From Agarophyton chilense (taxonomy: Eukaryota; Rhodophyta; Florideophyceae; Gracilariales; Gracilariaceae): a DNA stretch of 64,000 bases. Both the position numbers and the translations under genes were made by a program. A model generated the notes under the pieces. That model searched no databases. It worked only from the letters and a program-made list of their open reading frames with translations, and was not told where the DNA came from. The stretch lies in NCBI GenBank assembly GCA_030374765.1, contig JARGXX010000129.1, positions 1,054,001 through 1,118,000 of the forward strand. The letters are read 5' to 3'. Shown in pieces: positions 21,418 to 31,868 of this stretch (the stretch's first letter is position 1; each line of letters begins with the position of its first letter).

Positions 21418-23900
21418 GTTTCGTTGCGATAGATTTTCAACGTGAGAGACTTTTCCTTTCCGATTTGCAAAACGAAGAAGACGGTGTAAAGCTTTTAGAA
21501 TTTAAAGGTTTGCTGTTGCGATGCGAACGACGGCGGCTTTGTCTGGTGATTCTATGTATGCGTCTGAGCGGCGTTGATATCGGAAGTGGCTGACGGCGGC
21601 TCAGACAAGGCTTCACGCGATAAGAAGGACCTGATACCTTCGATATATCGGTGAGTTCGTAACGATAAGCTTGCGTGTGTGTCCGTTGGTAAAACCTCCT
21701 TCGACTTCAAAGCACCGCGTTCCTGCCTTGCATCTCGACTCCTGCACAGTGTCCTTTTCCACAACTCAAATGACTAGAACAGGCCTGTCAGATTGAACGG
21801 CTGATGATCGCCACTTGCATTCCATGCGCGGAAATGGCTCGTGTTGATCGGTGAAAGGAAAAATGGGGCCTTTCTGAGCAGCAGTTGGCTTTCCCGTCAA
21901 ACCACAGCTCCGTCCGACTCTCAAATTGCACAGGATTTATTCTAGAGGTGTCCGCCGAGCACACGCAGCAATCGTGTGATTTGGGACTGCCACACGTGTA
22001 CACCATCGCCGTCGACGGCGGCTGGGTACCCGCTGTCCACGCGCGCCGTCGCTGGGGTGCCCGGGGGTATTAATTGTTCTCTCCAGGCTGCACGATGGCT
22101 TTCGAGAGTGCTTCGGTCGGGCACGACAAAGCACTTCCTTCGAAGCTTCACACACGGAAAGGATCTGCAATGCAGAAGTCTTTCATCATTGCCGATCTTC
22201 GGCAGCGCTTTGGGTGAAAGTCCCCGGAACCGCGTGCAGAAAGTGCGGACTTTGAGCGTCGAATCCTCTGGTCGAGAGTGTCGTCGTGGCTGAGATGGGT
22301 TTACCCGGAGCCGAGACATTTCGCAGAGCTGCTTGTCATATACGTGGAATAGTTATGGAGTGTGCGCATCGACAGTAAGTTTTGATCTCACCTTTGTCCT
22401 TTTTTGGTTCGACGACGGCTGTGATGAAGTTTTTTGCTTGCATTGTACCGCTCCAGACCTACTTGCACCATTCCATAACATATTTACCCAAAACTCCGGG
22501 ATGCGTGTGTGAGGATACGCACGTCAGCCTGAGCCGTTGTGAACCATTTTGCAAATGATCCTACAAATCTTCTCGAATTGACACAATCTAACATTTTGCA
22601 AACTTTCTCTCTTTCTACTCTGTTCTTTGCGAACTGTTGGTTGTAACTCAATTGATATGTAGATTGTGACCGTCGCGACGCAATCTGTCGCGAACTCTTG
22701 TAGTTCGTTTGTGTAAACTAAATGGGGCTTACTCTTGTCGTGTCCCTCGTGACTTTACATCTGTTTGGTTTCCCGTCTTCCCCTACACCTTGACAGTTTC
22801 TAATCTACACGTAGTACTTTTACACTACTAGTGTACATTTTCCCAATCGTTAGTAAGTGTACATGGTGCATTGCTGAAGGCGATGACTCCTTACCAAGCT
22901 TTCACCGATATGACTTTTTCGGAATTAAAACAGCTGCTGGTCCCCATCGACGCGCGGGCAAGCGTTCAGATTCGAACCTCGTGTTCGCAACGCGAACAAG
23001 ATTAAACACACGTGGTGCCCACCGAGGAGTTCATGAATGCCTCTATTCTGACCATCCACTACACCGGATTACGTCCCAACGTTGATACTTCGTGGTCTTG
23101 AGACAGAACCCCGTGATCATCAGGTTAAGTAGCTCGAGAGTGCGAAACCCTGCACCAACTGCGTAACGCCATTTACTTTTTGAAAACTTGTGCGATGCGG
23201 ACCGAGCCTGTTACCTTTCGCTCAGTATGCAGAGCGTAACGGTGTAACTTTATAGAATATCAGCCCCCTTTAGGCTGATCCCGGGCTGTTTTGTTTCCCT
23301 TGGCACACTTTGCAAGGTATGTAATGTAAGCTCGCATGATGTAGATTGAAATGATCTCCGGTAGATGAGCTAAACGCGCTCAAGGTTTAATTACCGATGT
23401 TCCTTCTTGGGTTGACGGTGTCCCAGCGAACTGCTTCAGGTTCCACCTTGATCAGTCGGATTCGAGAAGGTGCGGGTGCAAGTGCATGAGCTTCGCGACT
23501 TTTCCCGTTTTCGCATCCGCTGATCTTCTAGACACCGATCTCGAAACGTTTCGTCCACAATTGTCCCTCGGCAAAACTTGCCCAATCTCAATCTACAAGC
23601 GCGTCAAACGCACGACGTGAAAATAATACGTGATGCAAAAAGCAAGAATTGCGAAAGGAAACAGTTTACATGTGACCGCGACTACATGAATGTACAAATA
23701 CTGCTACACACGGTCAGCATGCACCGCGCCATTCTTTCCTTGATGTATATCCTCCATGTTGGTGCCTTGCAAAAAGGGTGTAGATGTTTCGAACCGCCTC
23801 GAATGCAAGTACCAACGCTTCTTTTAAGAGTGGGGTAAAGCCAGATTTGCACCTTGCAGACTCTCTGAGAACGTGCAAAAACAGAGAAGAGCCACATATA
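21418..23900. other. 2.5-kb spacer upstream of UBAC2
   Basis: No protein-coding frame is convincing. I looked for tRNA, snRNA, SRP and RNase P signatures. Only short chance matches were found: a GTGAAAGTCCCCGG at about 22214 and a hairpin ATCAGCC...GGCTGAT at about 23260. A 14-bp perfect palindrome, CGCCGTCGACGGCG, lies at 22007-22020. Part of the region is the promoter of UBAC2 (minus strand, starting 21417). Confidence 0.4.
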
Positions 23901-25844
23901 TCACACTACGCTGCTATCAGTGTTTGTTGGTCGTTCAGAGCTTTGCTTTTGCCCCTGAAGCACCGAAACATTGACCGGACGCAGAATAGCAAGAACGTTG
24001 TTCAGCTTGGTGGCAACAGAAGGGAGCAACCGCTGATACATTTCCACCAATTCTGTCGCATCATGAGCATCTACAAGAGGCGACTGTTTCATCTTAGCCA
24101 GGTAATTGACGGCACGCGTGGCAAATTGTTCAAGCTTGGTGTGCAGCTGAAGCTTGGTCTTGTTGTACTGATGTTCTCGCCACTCGGGAAGCTGGGCGTT
24201 CATTTGTGCCGCAAGGAGACAAAAGCGCAAAACATCCATCCAAACGGCGGCTTCAATGAACATGCGCCCAAAGTCCGAAACAAGGTTCTTAAAGGACAGC
24301 AATGCTGGCTTGCATCTGTTATACGCAAGCGAGTCATATGCGCTGGACGGGGGGTTGCGACGTTCCGAAAGAAGTTTGTACACCAAGTCGTACTGCAGAC
24401 GGCATTGAGATACGTAATGGGAGATATCTATGGGGGCCAGCGTTCCACGCACTAAATCCTCCGAGATCTCGGAAGCACGGAGCAGTCTGAGCATCTGGTC
24501 GACCAATTGCTCCTTTGTGCGGCATTTGATAAGCTTTGTGACGCGAGATAGCTTGTCGCGCGGCTTGGTGGTCCTGGCAGGCTTTGCCGAGTGAGAAGCA
24601 GCATGCCTTGTTGAGGTGGAGCCCGTGTTATACTGTGACTTTGAATGATTTGAGGGAGAATTAGTGAGCACAGTATGTGAGGAGAGTTGAGCTGAAAGAT
24701 TGGGATGAGAAGAATTGTTAGGAAGAGGCTGGATTGTGGAGTTGGGCTGTTGTTGCTGATGCGGCACAATGGAGAGCGGTTTTGAGGATACGATGGGATA
24801 GGGCGTTCGGGGAGGGGAGCGCTGTACGGAATTGGTGGTGGAGGGTGTTGCGGCGGTGGTGGGGGTGGTGGAAGAAGGGATTTGGGGCAGGTTTGAGAGG
24901 TGGGGCGGGGGCGATTTGGAAAGAGGTGAAGGGATGTGGGTTGGATGAGGTGGGTGAGGCGGTTGAGGCTGTGGTTGCAAAGGCTGTTGGGTGCGAGATG
25001 GATGAACGACCAGTTGGGGCATAGACTTTGCGGTGGTGCGTGAGGCGCGGGAGGATGACTGTCGCTTCTTCCGTTGGGTCTTGTTGACACGGGAGGTGAC
25101 GGGGGTTGGGCGTGGCGGTGAGGATGTGTGACAAATGGTGCGCGTAACATTATGCGTGACGCGATTATTATTAGACGATGGAGATACGGAACGCTGTTGA
25201 TTTGAAGGTTGCGGAGGCTGATAAGAGTGAATGTGGGAATGAATATGCGGGGGGAATTGCAGGTCGGCAAAGTGAGCGACAGAAGGCTGTTGCAAGGAAA
25301 GAGCGGGGTTGACGGGGGGCGAGTGCGAACGGTCATCGAAGAAGGGAAGCGGCGGAGGCGGGGAGAGCTGAGGGGCAGGGCGCAACGACGGTGAGTTGAA
25401 ATTACTGTGTGAGAGCTGATGCGACATGACAGCGGGGTCGTCGGTCAGCATGGGCGGGGCAGGCAGGTGGGGGTGGTTGGAAACGGCCCACACGGGGTCT
25501 TCGTCGATAGGCGGGAAGATGGGGGAGGAGGAGAAGTGAGACAGACCAGGGGCGACCTCGGAGGCGAATGCATCGTCGACGAAGGGCGAATCGTCGAGCA
25601 GCGAGGCATCGACGGTGCGGGGAAAAGAGAAGGACGGCGGCACTGTGGCGGGGGTGTGGAAGGGGGGTGCGGAGGAGGGGGAGGACGGGGAGACGGTGGG
25701 GTCGGCGGCGGCGGCGGCGGCGGAGGCGGCGGCGGCGGAGGCTGCGGCGTCGCCGGCGGCGGCGGCCAGGGCGGCGATGGATGGAGGCGGTTGTTGCTGC
25801 CAAGCGTGCAGCGGGGCGGAGGCGAACAGTTCGGAAACATCCAT
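23901..25844 (-). CDS. Ser/Pro/Gln-rich protein with helical C-terminal domain, unknown function
   Basis: A 647-residue single-exon protein. The frame is open to 26027, but that codon is TTG; the first ATG is at 25844 (MDVSELFASAPLHAWQQQ). Residues about 20-45 are an alanine-rich tract (GCN repeats), and to about 450 the chain is disordered, rich in S/P/Q/N/H. A basic patch near 260 (KTQRKKRQSSSRASRTT) could be a nuclear signal. Residues about 460-620 look like a compact helical domain (DKLSRVTKLIKCRTKEQLVDQML...LRFCLLAAQMNAQLPEW...ATRAVNYLAKM). Composition suggests a nuclear regulator, but that is inference only. On the coding strand a C/T tract lies about 120 bases upstream of the ATG. Confidence 0.75.
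   Translation of the reverse strand: MDVSELFASAPLHAWQQQPPPSIAALAAAAGDAAASAAAASAAAAAADPTVSPSSPSSAPPFHTPATVPPSFSFPRTVDASLLDDSPFVDDAFASEVAPGLSHFSSSPIFPPIDEDPVWAVSNHPHLPAPPMLTDDPAVMSHQLSHSNFNSPSLRPAPQLSPPPPLPFFDDRSHSPPVNPALSLQQPSVAHFADLQFPPHIHSHIHSYQPPQPSNQQRSVSPSSNNNRVTHNVTRTICHTSSPPRPTPVTSRVNKTQRKKRQSSSRASRTTAKSMPQLVVHPSRTQQPLQPQPQPPHPPHPTHIPSPLSKSPPPHLSNLPQIPSSTTPTTAATPSTTNSVQRSPPRTPYPIVSSKPLSIVPHQQQQPNSTIQPLPNNSSHPNLSAQLSSHTVLTNSPSNHSKSQYNTGSTSTRHAASHSAKPARTTKPRDKLSRVTKLIKCRTKEQLVDQMLRLLRASEISEDLVRGTLAPIDISHYVSQCRLQYDLVYKLLSERRNPPSSAYDSLAYNRCKPALLSFKNLVSDFGRMFIEAAVWMDVLRFCLLAAQMNAQLPEWREHQYNKTKLQLHTKLEQFATRAVNYLAKMKQSPLVDAHDATELVEMYQRLLPSVATKLNNVLAILRPVNVSVLQGQKQSSERPTNTDSSVV
25703..25776. 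repeat. GCN (alanine) trinucleotide-rich tract
   Basis: Nearly continuous GGC/GCG triplets inside the low-complexity gene, encoding the poly-Ala region on the minus strand. Confidence 0.85.
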
Positions 25845-26908
25845 CGGGGAGGGGAAGGTGGATGGGTGGTGGAGGGTGGAGGACTGGTAGCGAAGATGGC
25901 GAGCGCGAAGGGTAAGGGAGCGCGGTCCAAGCGGGGGGGCGACGTGAACGGGGGACGGCACGAGAGAGAGGGGGGGAGGGGGTGGTTGGGGGTTGGAGGC
26001 GAACGAAGGTGAAAAAGGGCGGAGCAAACGCAGTGCGCTTGATCGTCAGTCGACAAAGGGCAGCGCGCGCTGCGCTGCGCAAACACACACACACAGTCAA
26101 AATAAAAGGTGGCGGCACGTACGGCGCATGAGCAGGTGCATGAGCACTCTGTGCACGCGCAGCGGCGCGTGGCGATAAAAACTCCAAAAAGCAACAAAAA
26201 AGAATACCAAAAATGAGTGATTACATAGACGGACTGTACTATGCGCTTGTTACAAGCGACGCACATAGAGAACGGATAGAGTCAACGGTGAAGCGCCCAG
26301 CGGCGTAATGGCGCGTGCCAAGCGCGTGCGCAGGCGCGTGCCGCGCGCGTGCCCCACTCGAGTCTAGACTCATTGACGGTGGTATGGCGGCGGTGGTGGG
26401 CGCGCGTACACGCAGTGTATGGCGCACAGCGACGACGACGGAGAGATTGCAACTATAGCGCTCGCGACCAAGTGCGACGCTCGAGCGGCGGCGGTGTTCG
26501 CGACGACGGCGTGCGGACAGCAGCCTGCAGGCTGCATCGCGTCGTGCCCGCACATCTCGCGATGCCGAGAGTGATGCGTTTCGCCGCGCGTCCCGCCGCA
26601 CACCGCCAATTCATGTCTCGTGAGAGCCACCCGTCGCACGTCCGCTGTCCTCCACCGTCGCCTGCGCCACGCCTCCCCTCATCACCCGCCACACTCTTCG
26701 TGCCCATGCCAAACAGCTTCCCTCCCTCCCCCCTCCCCCCTCCCCCCCCCCTCCCACCTCCGCCCACACGTGTGTGTACCGCAGCAGCTCACCGACGGCC
26801 GCACTTTTTACTCCCCAAGGAAACAACGCGACGCCGACGCCGACGCGTGGCCGCCATAACCCTTACGCACGTTACTCCAACGAGGCGCACCCGCTCGAGG
26901 CTGCCCCG
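25845..26908. other. upstream region of the low-complexity gene, downstream of the MAP kinase gene
   Basis: GC-rich spacer of about 1.06 kb. It holds a purine tract at 25962-25982 (C/T on the coding strand of the gene starting at 25844), repeated GCGCGTGCC-like units near 26305-26355, and a C-rich tract at 26720-26755. Frames on both strands here are composition artefacts. Confidence 0.45.
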
Positions 26909-28294
26909 CTAGCGGCGTGTATACTGCCCAAGCTCGGACTCTGACATGGTCACGTGGCGCCGATGCGGCCGGTGCAGCGCGTATCCGCCGGTGAACCCGC
27001 CGCGGTCCTCCGTGATTTGCTCCATCACCTTCTCCTCCAGCGTCGCAAATTGAAGCCGCGGCGCTCCGAGCTGTTGCTGCACCTCCTTCATCTGCATTCC
27101 AAACCGATCCACCGCGCTCTTCACCTTGAACTCGCGTCCAGTGCTCCACGACCGCAGCACATCCGCACAGCTTTCCGGGTGATACTGCAGAATCTCTTTC
27201 AAAAACTCTTCCCTCATCTCATGTGGAGTGAGCGGTTTGCGCTCAAACTCAAATTCCCACGCAGGAAGAGGTTCTGCACGCGCCCCAAGCCCCAAGTGTC
27301 GATACTCGGAAAAGTACGCATGATTCAGCGCGTCAAGCGCCGAGATGCGCTCACTGGGGTCGAACGCCAACATGCCCCGCAGCACGTCGATGGCCAGCGG
27401 GTCAGCGTCGCGAAACAGCTGTTCCAGCGGCCGCGTTGGCTTGCTAGGGTTTTGAAACTGCATCAGAACTCGTTTGGCCTGCGGGTTGCCAAGTTTGTCA
27501 ATTGCTTGCGGCGGCGGCGACCCGATCACATCCGTGATCAGTTCAAACTGGTGCTTGGAATTCTTTCCGGGGAACAAAACCTTGCCGCCGCCCAGCAATT
27601 CGGCAAAGATACAACCTACCGACCACAGATCAATTGCGGTAGAGTAGTCGGTCAAATACTCCATGATGAGTTCAGGCGCGCGGTACCAACGCGTGGCCAC
27701 ATAGTCGGTCCAAAAGCGAGTCTCGGGCCCGTTTTGAAACGCGGCACGCGCCAGTCCCAGGTCACAGATGCGCAGCTCGCACCGAGAGTTGATGAGGATG
27801 TTGTTGGGCTTAAGGTCTCGGTGAAACACTCGAGCTGTATGCATAAAGTTGATGCCCCTCAACAGCTGAAACATAAAGTACTTGATGTGCTCTGGCTTGA
27901 GCGTGGCGCTGTTGGAGCGCAACAAGCGGTTGAGGTCGGTGGGCATGAGCTCAAACACCACAAAGGTGTCATTAAATTTGTCAAGCTGCCCCGGTAACAA
28001 CACGTCCTTCACCTGAATAATGTTCTCATGCTTGGACAACAAGCGCAAGAACTTGAGCTCTCTCAGAATACGGGTGGCCATGGGATATGTGTCCAGACAT
28101 CGCAAGATTCGCTTGACGGCCACCTTTTGGTTTGTGGCGGTGTCAACGGCGGAACACACGATTCCGTAAGCGCCCTCTCCGATGAGATTTGTGACGCGGT
28201 AGCGGTTGACAGCAAGGGGCGCACTGAAGAAATGCGCTTTGATCTGATCTTTGCGGCGACGCTTGGCAACGGCGGCCTCGTCAGCGGTTGGCAT
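26909..28294 (-). CDS. MAP kinase with TDY activation loop
   Basis: A 461-residue Ser/Thr kinase of the CMGC/MAPK group. Glycine loop IGEGAYGIV (38-46), Lys61 in VAVK, catalytic HRDLKPNN (Asp160), DLG in place of DFG (Asp178), activation loop FWTDYVATRWYRAPEL with the dual phosphorylation site T196-D-Y198, and the MAPK insert SPPPQAIDKLGNPQAKRVLMQF. TDY rather than TEY is found in plant group D MAPKs and algal relatives. A C-terminal extension of about 100 residues after the kinase core is basic and Gln/Glu-rich and ends in LGQYTRR. ATG at 28294 with a C/T tract (28332-28351) 38 bases upstream. It should act in cytosol and nucleus downstream of a MAPKK. Confidence 0.92.
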   Translation of the reverse strand: MPTADEAAVAKRRRKDQIKAHFFSAPLAVNRYRVTNLIGEGAYGIVCSAVDTATNQKVAVKRILRCLDTYPMATRILRELKFLRLLSKHENIIQVKDVLLPGQLDKFNDTFVVFELMPTDLNRLLRSNSATLKPEHIKYFMFQLLRGINFMHTARVFHRDLKPNNILINSRCELRICDLGLARAAFQNGPETRFWTDYVATRWYRAPELIMEYLTDYSTAIDLWSVGCIFAELLGGGKVLFPGKNSKHQFELITDVIGSPPPQAIDKLGNPQAKRVLMQFQNPSKPTRPLEQLFRDADPLAIDVLRGMLAFDPSERISALDALNHAYFSEYRHLGLGARAEPLPAWEFEFERKPLTPHEMREEFLKEILQYHPESCADVLRSWSTGREFKVKSAVDRFGMQMKEVQQQLGAPRLQFATLEEKVMEQITEDRGGFTGGYALHRPHRRHVTMSESELGQYTRR

Positions 28295-28331
28295 GATTGG
28301 AAGCAGCGCGCAGTGCTCTCTTGACGCGGTT

Positions 28332-28351
28332 GGGGGGGAAGGGAAGGGGGG
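28332..28351 (-). promoter_or_regulatory. C/T tract upstream of the MAP kinase ATG
   Basis: Purine-only 20-mer (three G runs separated by AA) on plus, so C/T-only on the coding strand, 38-57 bases before the ATG. Confidence 0.45.
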
Positions 28352-29221
28352 CGGAAATTAACGGCTGCTACCGGAAGATGAGCGGTGGTGGCGGAAAGGA
28401 CGGACAGATGTAACAGGGCCCAAAGGCAGGCCAAGTGGCACTCGCAGGCACTCGCACTCGACAGCAAACGCAGTGGAAGAAAGGCGGACAAGCTCCGCTT
28501 GAGTGGCGGCACGAGCAAGATGCGGGGGGACGGGAGGAAACTAGCCAGTATGTAAGCGAACGCGCGAACGAAGAAAGGAAGGTTAACACTCGCGCAGAAC
28601 GCGCCCAACAGCAAAGACGTCCGCCCACACACAGACACACACACGGAAGCAACCAAAGGCGCGCACAGCGCAGCGCAACGCGGCGTGTAAGTTTGGACGC
28701 CGATTTTGGCACCGCACGGCAGCAATTCAGCACGCTGCCGAAAATCGCGTTGTATGACGTGTCCACGTGATCAATCACGCCACGTGAGCAACCGTGTCCA
28801 CGTGCTGGGCCAATCGCACTGCTGCGATATGGGGCGCACTGGCTCGCTCGCACTCACACACAGCCGCTCGCTGGGTGCGGGCGACAGACCGAACGCGCTG
28901 CTTGGGCGCGACACTCTTCACTCTGTCGCTTGCTGTGCGCTATCCAACCTACCAAAGGTACAGTATCTACGCAAGCTGCGCACCCCACCGCTGTCGCTGT
29001 TGCCGCAGCGTGCTACTTGCCTCTCACGCCCGCTTCCGCTGACCACCCTCCCTCTAGCTAGCCTTTAACAGTGCGTGCCCGTGCTACCCAACATTTTTTG
29101 CTTGCCATCCTCCCCCTCCCCAACCATCCTCTCATCCTCCCTCCCTCCTCCCTCCCTCCCCCCTCCCGTCTCCCTCGTTGTCCTCCTCCCCCCTCGCTCC
29201 TCCCAGCCCTAGTACCTTCCT

Positions 29222-29239
29222 CCCCCCCCCCCCCCCCCC
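29222..29239 (+). promoter_or_regulatory. C18 tract in the leader of the AMBRA1-like gene
   Basis: Eighteen consecutive C within a long C/T-rich leader (about 29100-29300), 268 bases upstream of the ATG at 29508. Confidence 0.45.
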
Positions 29240-29507
29240 TCACTACCGCCGTCTTCCTCCCGCCCCGTCCCGCGTACCCCGAGTCGCGCCCTGCCGTTTC
29301 GCGCCTGCCCCTCGCCCTGCAAAACGCCTTGCTTTGCTCCCTCTTAGCGCTCTTCCCCTCGACTCCTACCGCTCCCCGTCTGCCGTCTTGTTTTCTTGCA
29401 GTCGTCTTCGTCGTCTTCGTCTTCTCACGCCTCCTTTTCATCATCTTTCATCTTCCACGCGCGCCGCCAAAAACCTCCGTCACTCCTGTTTTCCTTTCGT
29501 GCCCAAA

Positions 29508-31157
29508 ATGAAACTGGATGTTACTTTCACTCCGCCAGTCCCGCCTGCGTACCACATTCCACATCTGCGTTTCATTGCGCCCGACTCCGACATCGACATG
29601 TCCGCCGTCCGTCGTCGACCACGCCGTACCACCGGCCATCACTTTGTGCGCACAAGGGAAATGGGCGCTCCGGATTCTCCCGATTCTTCGAACCCTTCTG
29701 TACACTCTTGGGTCGAAGGAAAAACCCTGCGTACTTTGGACACCGGCCGCTATGTTCCTTTAGATAGAGCTGTCCCTCTGGTTCGCAGCACTATAAGTAT
29801 TGCCTTCAGTCACGATGCCCGTTACTACGCCTCCACACATGGCGATCACACCGTCAAGGTTTTCGAATACCCCTCCGGTAATCAGATTGCCTGCTTGGAG
29901 GGGCACCCGCGCACGCCGTGGACCGTCCGCTTTCACCCTACCGACTCCTCTATTCTAGCTTCGGGCTGTATTGGTCATGACTGTCGCATTTGGAACATCA
30001 CCAAACGAGCTTGCATTCGGCTGCATACCTTTGGTGCCAGCATTTCGTGCGTCAGTTTCTCCCCGGACGGCTCTTTGTTGGCCGTCACTTCCGGTAGGAA
30101 GCTCATGCTATGGGATTGGATGCAGCTGACTGCAGATGGCGACCGAAACACCTCTTCAGAACTTGACGGCCACAATCGGCCAGGCCTTCCACGTCAGGTC
30201 ATAGAGGGTCGTCAACCCTTTCACATGGTTGACTTTCACCCGTCGGGAACTATGCTCATGACTGGTGAGAAAAACGAGACCCGAAGCACGTCGTCGGCTG
30301 AGGCACCCAACTCAACCAGGGAGCAATTCACGCTCAAGTTAGTCATTCATCGCTTCAACAGTCGTCTTGGTGACAGGTATTCCGAGCCTGTTCTCGTCGT
30401 TCCTCGAGCTGTTGCGTACAACGATGCCGGCATTCATTTCTCATCGTGCGGTACTATGCTTGCTGCTTGCATTCCCATTCCGTGTGATCAGCCCAATGAC
30501 TTTCACATCGCTGTCATGTCGCTAGTCAAAAGGGATAATGTCAATGTTGGTACCGTTTTGTATAGCTCCCCGCTGGATGCCGGAAGGGTTAGCGCGCTTA
30601 CCAATCTCAAGTTCTCCCCGACCTCCACCCATCTCCTGGCTGGCTTTTCGTTCCGCTCTACCAATCCAGTCTTGCGTGTGCAGGCAGAACACTACGACGC
30701 TACCGCCGGAGATCGCCCCGATAAACTCGATCGTCGTCCGCCGCAGGTTCGCGTCGTAGATATATATCACATCAGTCGGCGCTTCGAGCTGATCAGGAGC
30801 TTGTGTGCCGACATGGACGTCAGTGAGGGGCACACTGGAAGTCCAGAAGACGAGATCAACGTCGCCGTGTTTGCTCCCAGCATCGGCGTCGCCGATGGCA
30901 TTGTGTACGGAACACAAAAAGGACGTATTCGTGTATTTCAGCAAGCAACGGGTCCTGTTTCGAAACGCGTTTCTTCTGCCGAATGCAATACGGATGATGA
31001 TGTGTCAGATTGGTCAGGCGAGAATGCCAATCGCTGGTGCGAGGAAGACATGCAACCTTCGGTTGCTCGTAACAGTAACGCCGCCCCACGGTATATGCTG
31101 CGGCCTCTCCCTTCACAAGGGAGGAGTCGGCGCCGTATGCTGTATCACTTCACTTAG
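29508..31157 (+). CDS. AMBRA1-like WD40 protein (CUL4-DDB1 substrate receptor type)
   Basis: A 549-residue protein. The frame is open to 29178, but upstream is C/T leader without an ATG that fits; ATG 29508 (CCAAAATGA) gives MKLDVTFTPP. WD repeats run from about residue 95 to 215, with STHGDHTVKVFEYPSG, LEGHPRTPWTVRFHP and ILASGCIGHDCRIWNI. RTPW in the second repeat is a hallmark of AMBRA1. The C-terminal half has the second AMBRA1 propeller part: NDAGIHFSSCGTMLAACIP, LYSSPLDAGRVSALTNLKFSP, and VADGIVYGTQKGRIRVFQ. AMBRA1 (DCAF3) recruits substrates to CUL4-DDB1 and regulates autophagy and cyclin D. This copy lacks the very long disordered middle of the animal protein. Confidence 0.85.
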   Translation: MKLDVTFTPPVPPAYHIPHLRFIAPDSDIDMSAVRRRPRRTTGHHFVRTREMGAPDSPDSSNPSVHSWVEGKTLRTLDTGRYVPLDRAVPLVRSTISIAFSHDARYYASTHGDHTVKVFEYPSGNQIACLEGHPRTPWTVRFHPTDSSILASGCIGHDCRIWNITKRACIRLHTFGASISCVSFSPDGSLLAVTSGRKLMLWDWMQLTADGDRNTSSELDGHNRPGLPRQVIEGRQPFHMVDFHPSGTMLMTGEKNETRSTSSAEAPNSTREQFTLKLVIHRFNSRLGDRYSEPVLVVPRAVAYNDAGIHFSSCGTMLAACIPIPCDQPNDFHIAVMSLVKRDNVNVGTVLYSSPLDAGRVSALTNLKFSPTSTHLLAGFSFRSTNPVLRVQAEHYDATAGDRPDKLDRRPPQVRVVDIYHISRRFELIRSLCADMDVSEGHTGSPEDEINVAVFAPSIGVADGIVYGTQKGRIRVFQQATGPVSKRVSSAECNTDDDVSDWSGENANRWCEEDMQPSVARNSNAAPRYMLRPLPSQGRSRRRMLYHFT

Positions 31158-31868
31158 TATGAACGGCTTGAGTGCTGTTCAATGCCCGATTTATACATGG
31201 AAATAGTAAGGAGAAGTACCACGAAAAGTGGTGCTAGCAATGGATTATGGAAAAGAGGCAGTCACTTTGAAAAGTATTAGTTTCAATCTCTACAGTGTTA
31301 TGGATTCGAAACATTTCTTTCTGTAGTATTTTATCTGTACGACTCTGGCGCGTGAATATTCATGAAGGAGGTAGGATCCATGTGGTTCAGAATTTAGACG
31401 TAGAGTTTAAGTGAGTCGCGAGTGCAGGGTATCAGCCTATGCACCTGATTGTTAATCGTCTTGTTTGTATGCAGAAATGAGGGGCATGTGTGCTCTTTGG
31501 ATATTTTGTGTTTGTTCAATTCCCCTTCCCGAGTATTCCACTTACGTGCATCCGTGTGCAGCCGGTGAGAGGCAACAATCATTTGGCGTACATGGCACTG
31601 CGTGCGCCATCGACGCACGGAGATACTGACTAGCAGCAGCGGGGCTGACTGGGCTCTGTGTTCGAGATCCTAACACCTTGATTGATCGTTTCGTGATATA
31701 TCGACCGACTTCAAGACAATAAACAAAAGCATGATAATCAACGATGTTCGCTGACGTAGTCTCAGTAGTATATATGCCAACTTCTTGGTTCTTGAATTTA
31801 CATATAGACGGCGCCGGGTGTTGACCTAACTCTGATGTACAGAGCGCACGAAAGACAAGTTTCCATCC
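31158..31868. other. convergent 3' spacer
   Basis: Between the AMBRA1-like stop and the sugar-transporter stop. AT-richer than the genes; nothing recognisable apart from short chance frames. Confidence 0.45.

Larger units (their letters stand above)
28295..29507. other. divergent promoter region with C-rich leaders
   Basis: About 1.2 kb between the divergent MAP kinase and AMBRA1-like genes. It has a purine tract at 28332-28351 next to the kinase start and, on the other side, about 400 bases of C/T-rich sequence leading to the AMBRA1-like ATG. No supported coding frame. Confidence 0.5.

Noticed and set aside
22205-22260. GTGAAAGTCCCCGG resembles an RNase P RNA conserved region
   Set aside because: No matching partner region or P4 pairing was found nearby.
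22961-22980. GATTCGAACC, which resembles a tRNA T-loop in reverse complement
   Set aside because: Flanking bases do not form the 5-bp T stem or an acceptor stem.
23085-23140. Minus strand near 23120 has TACTTAACCTG followed by GATCACG, like the U1 snRNA 5' end
   Set aside because: The invariant U1 5' sequence is not matched exactly (extra A) and no Sm site or stem-loops follow.
26349-26912. 187-codon plus-strand frame
   Set aside because: Composition is low complexity (R/P runs) in a GC-rich spacer; it overlaps the MAP kinase stop and has no domain.
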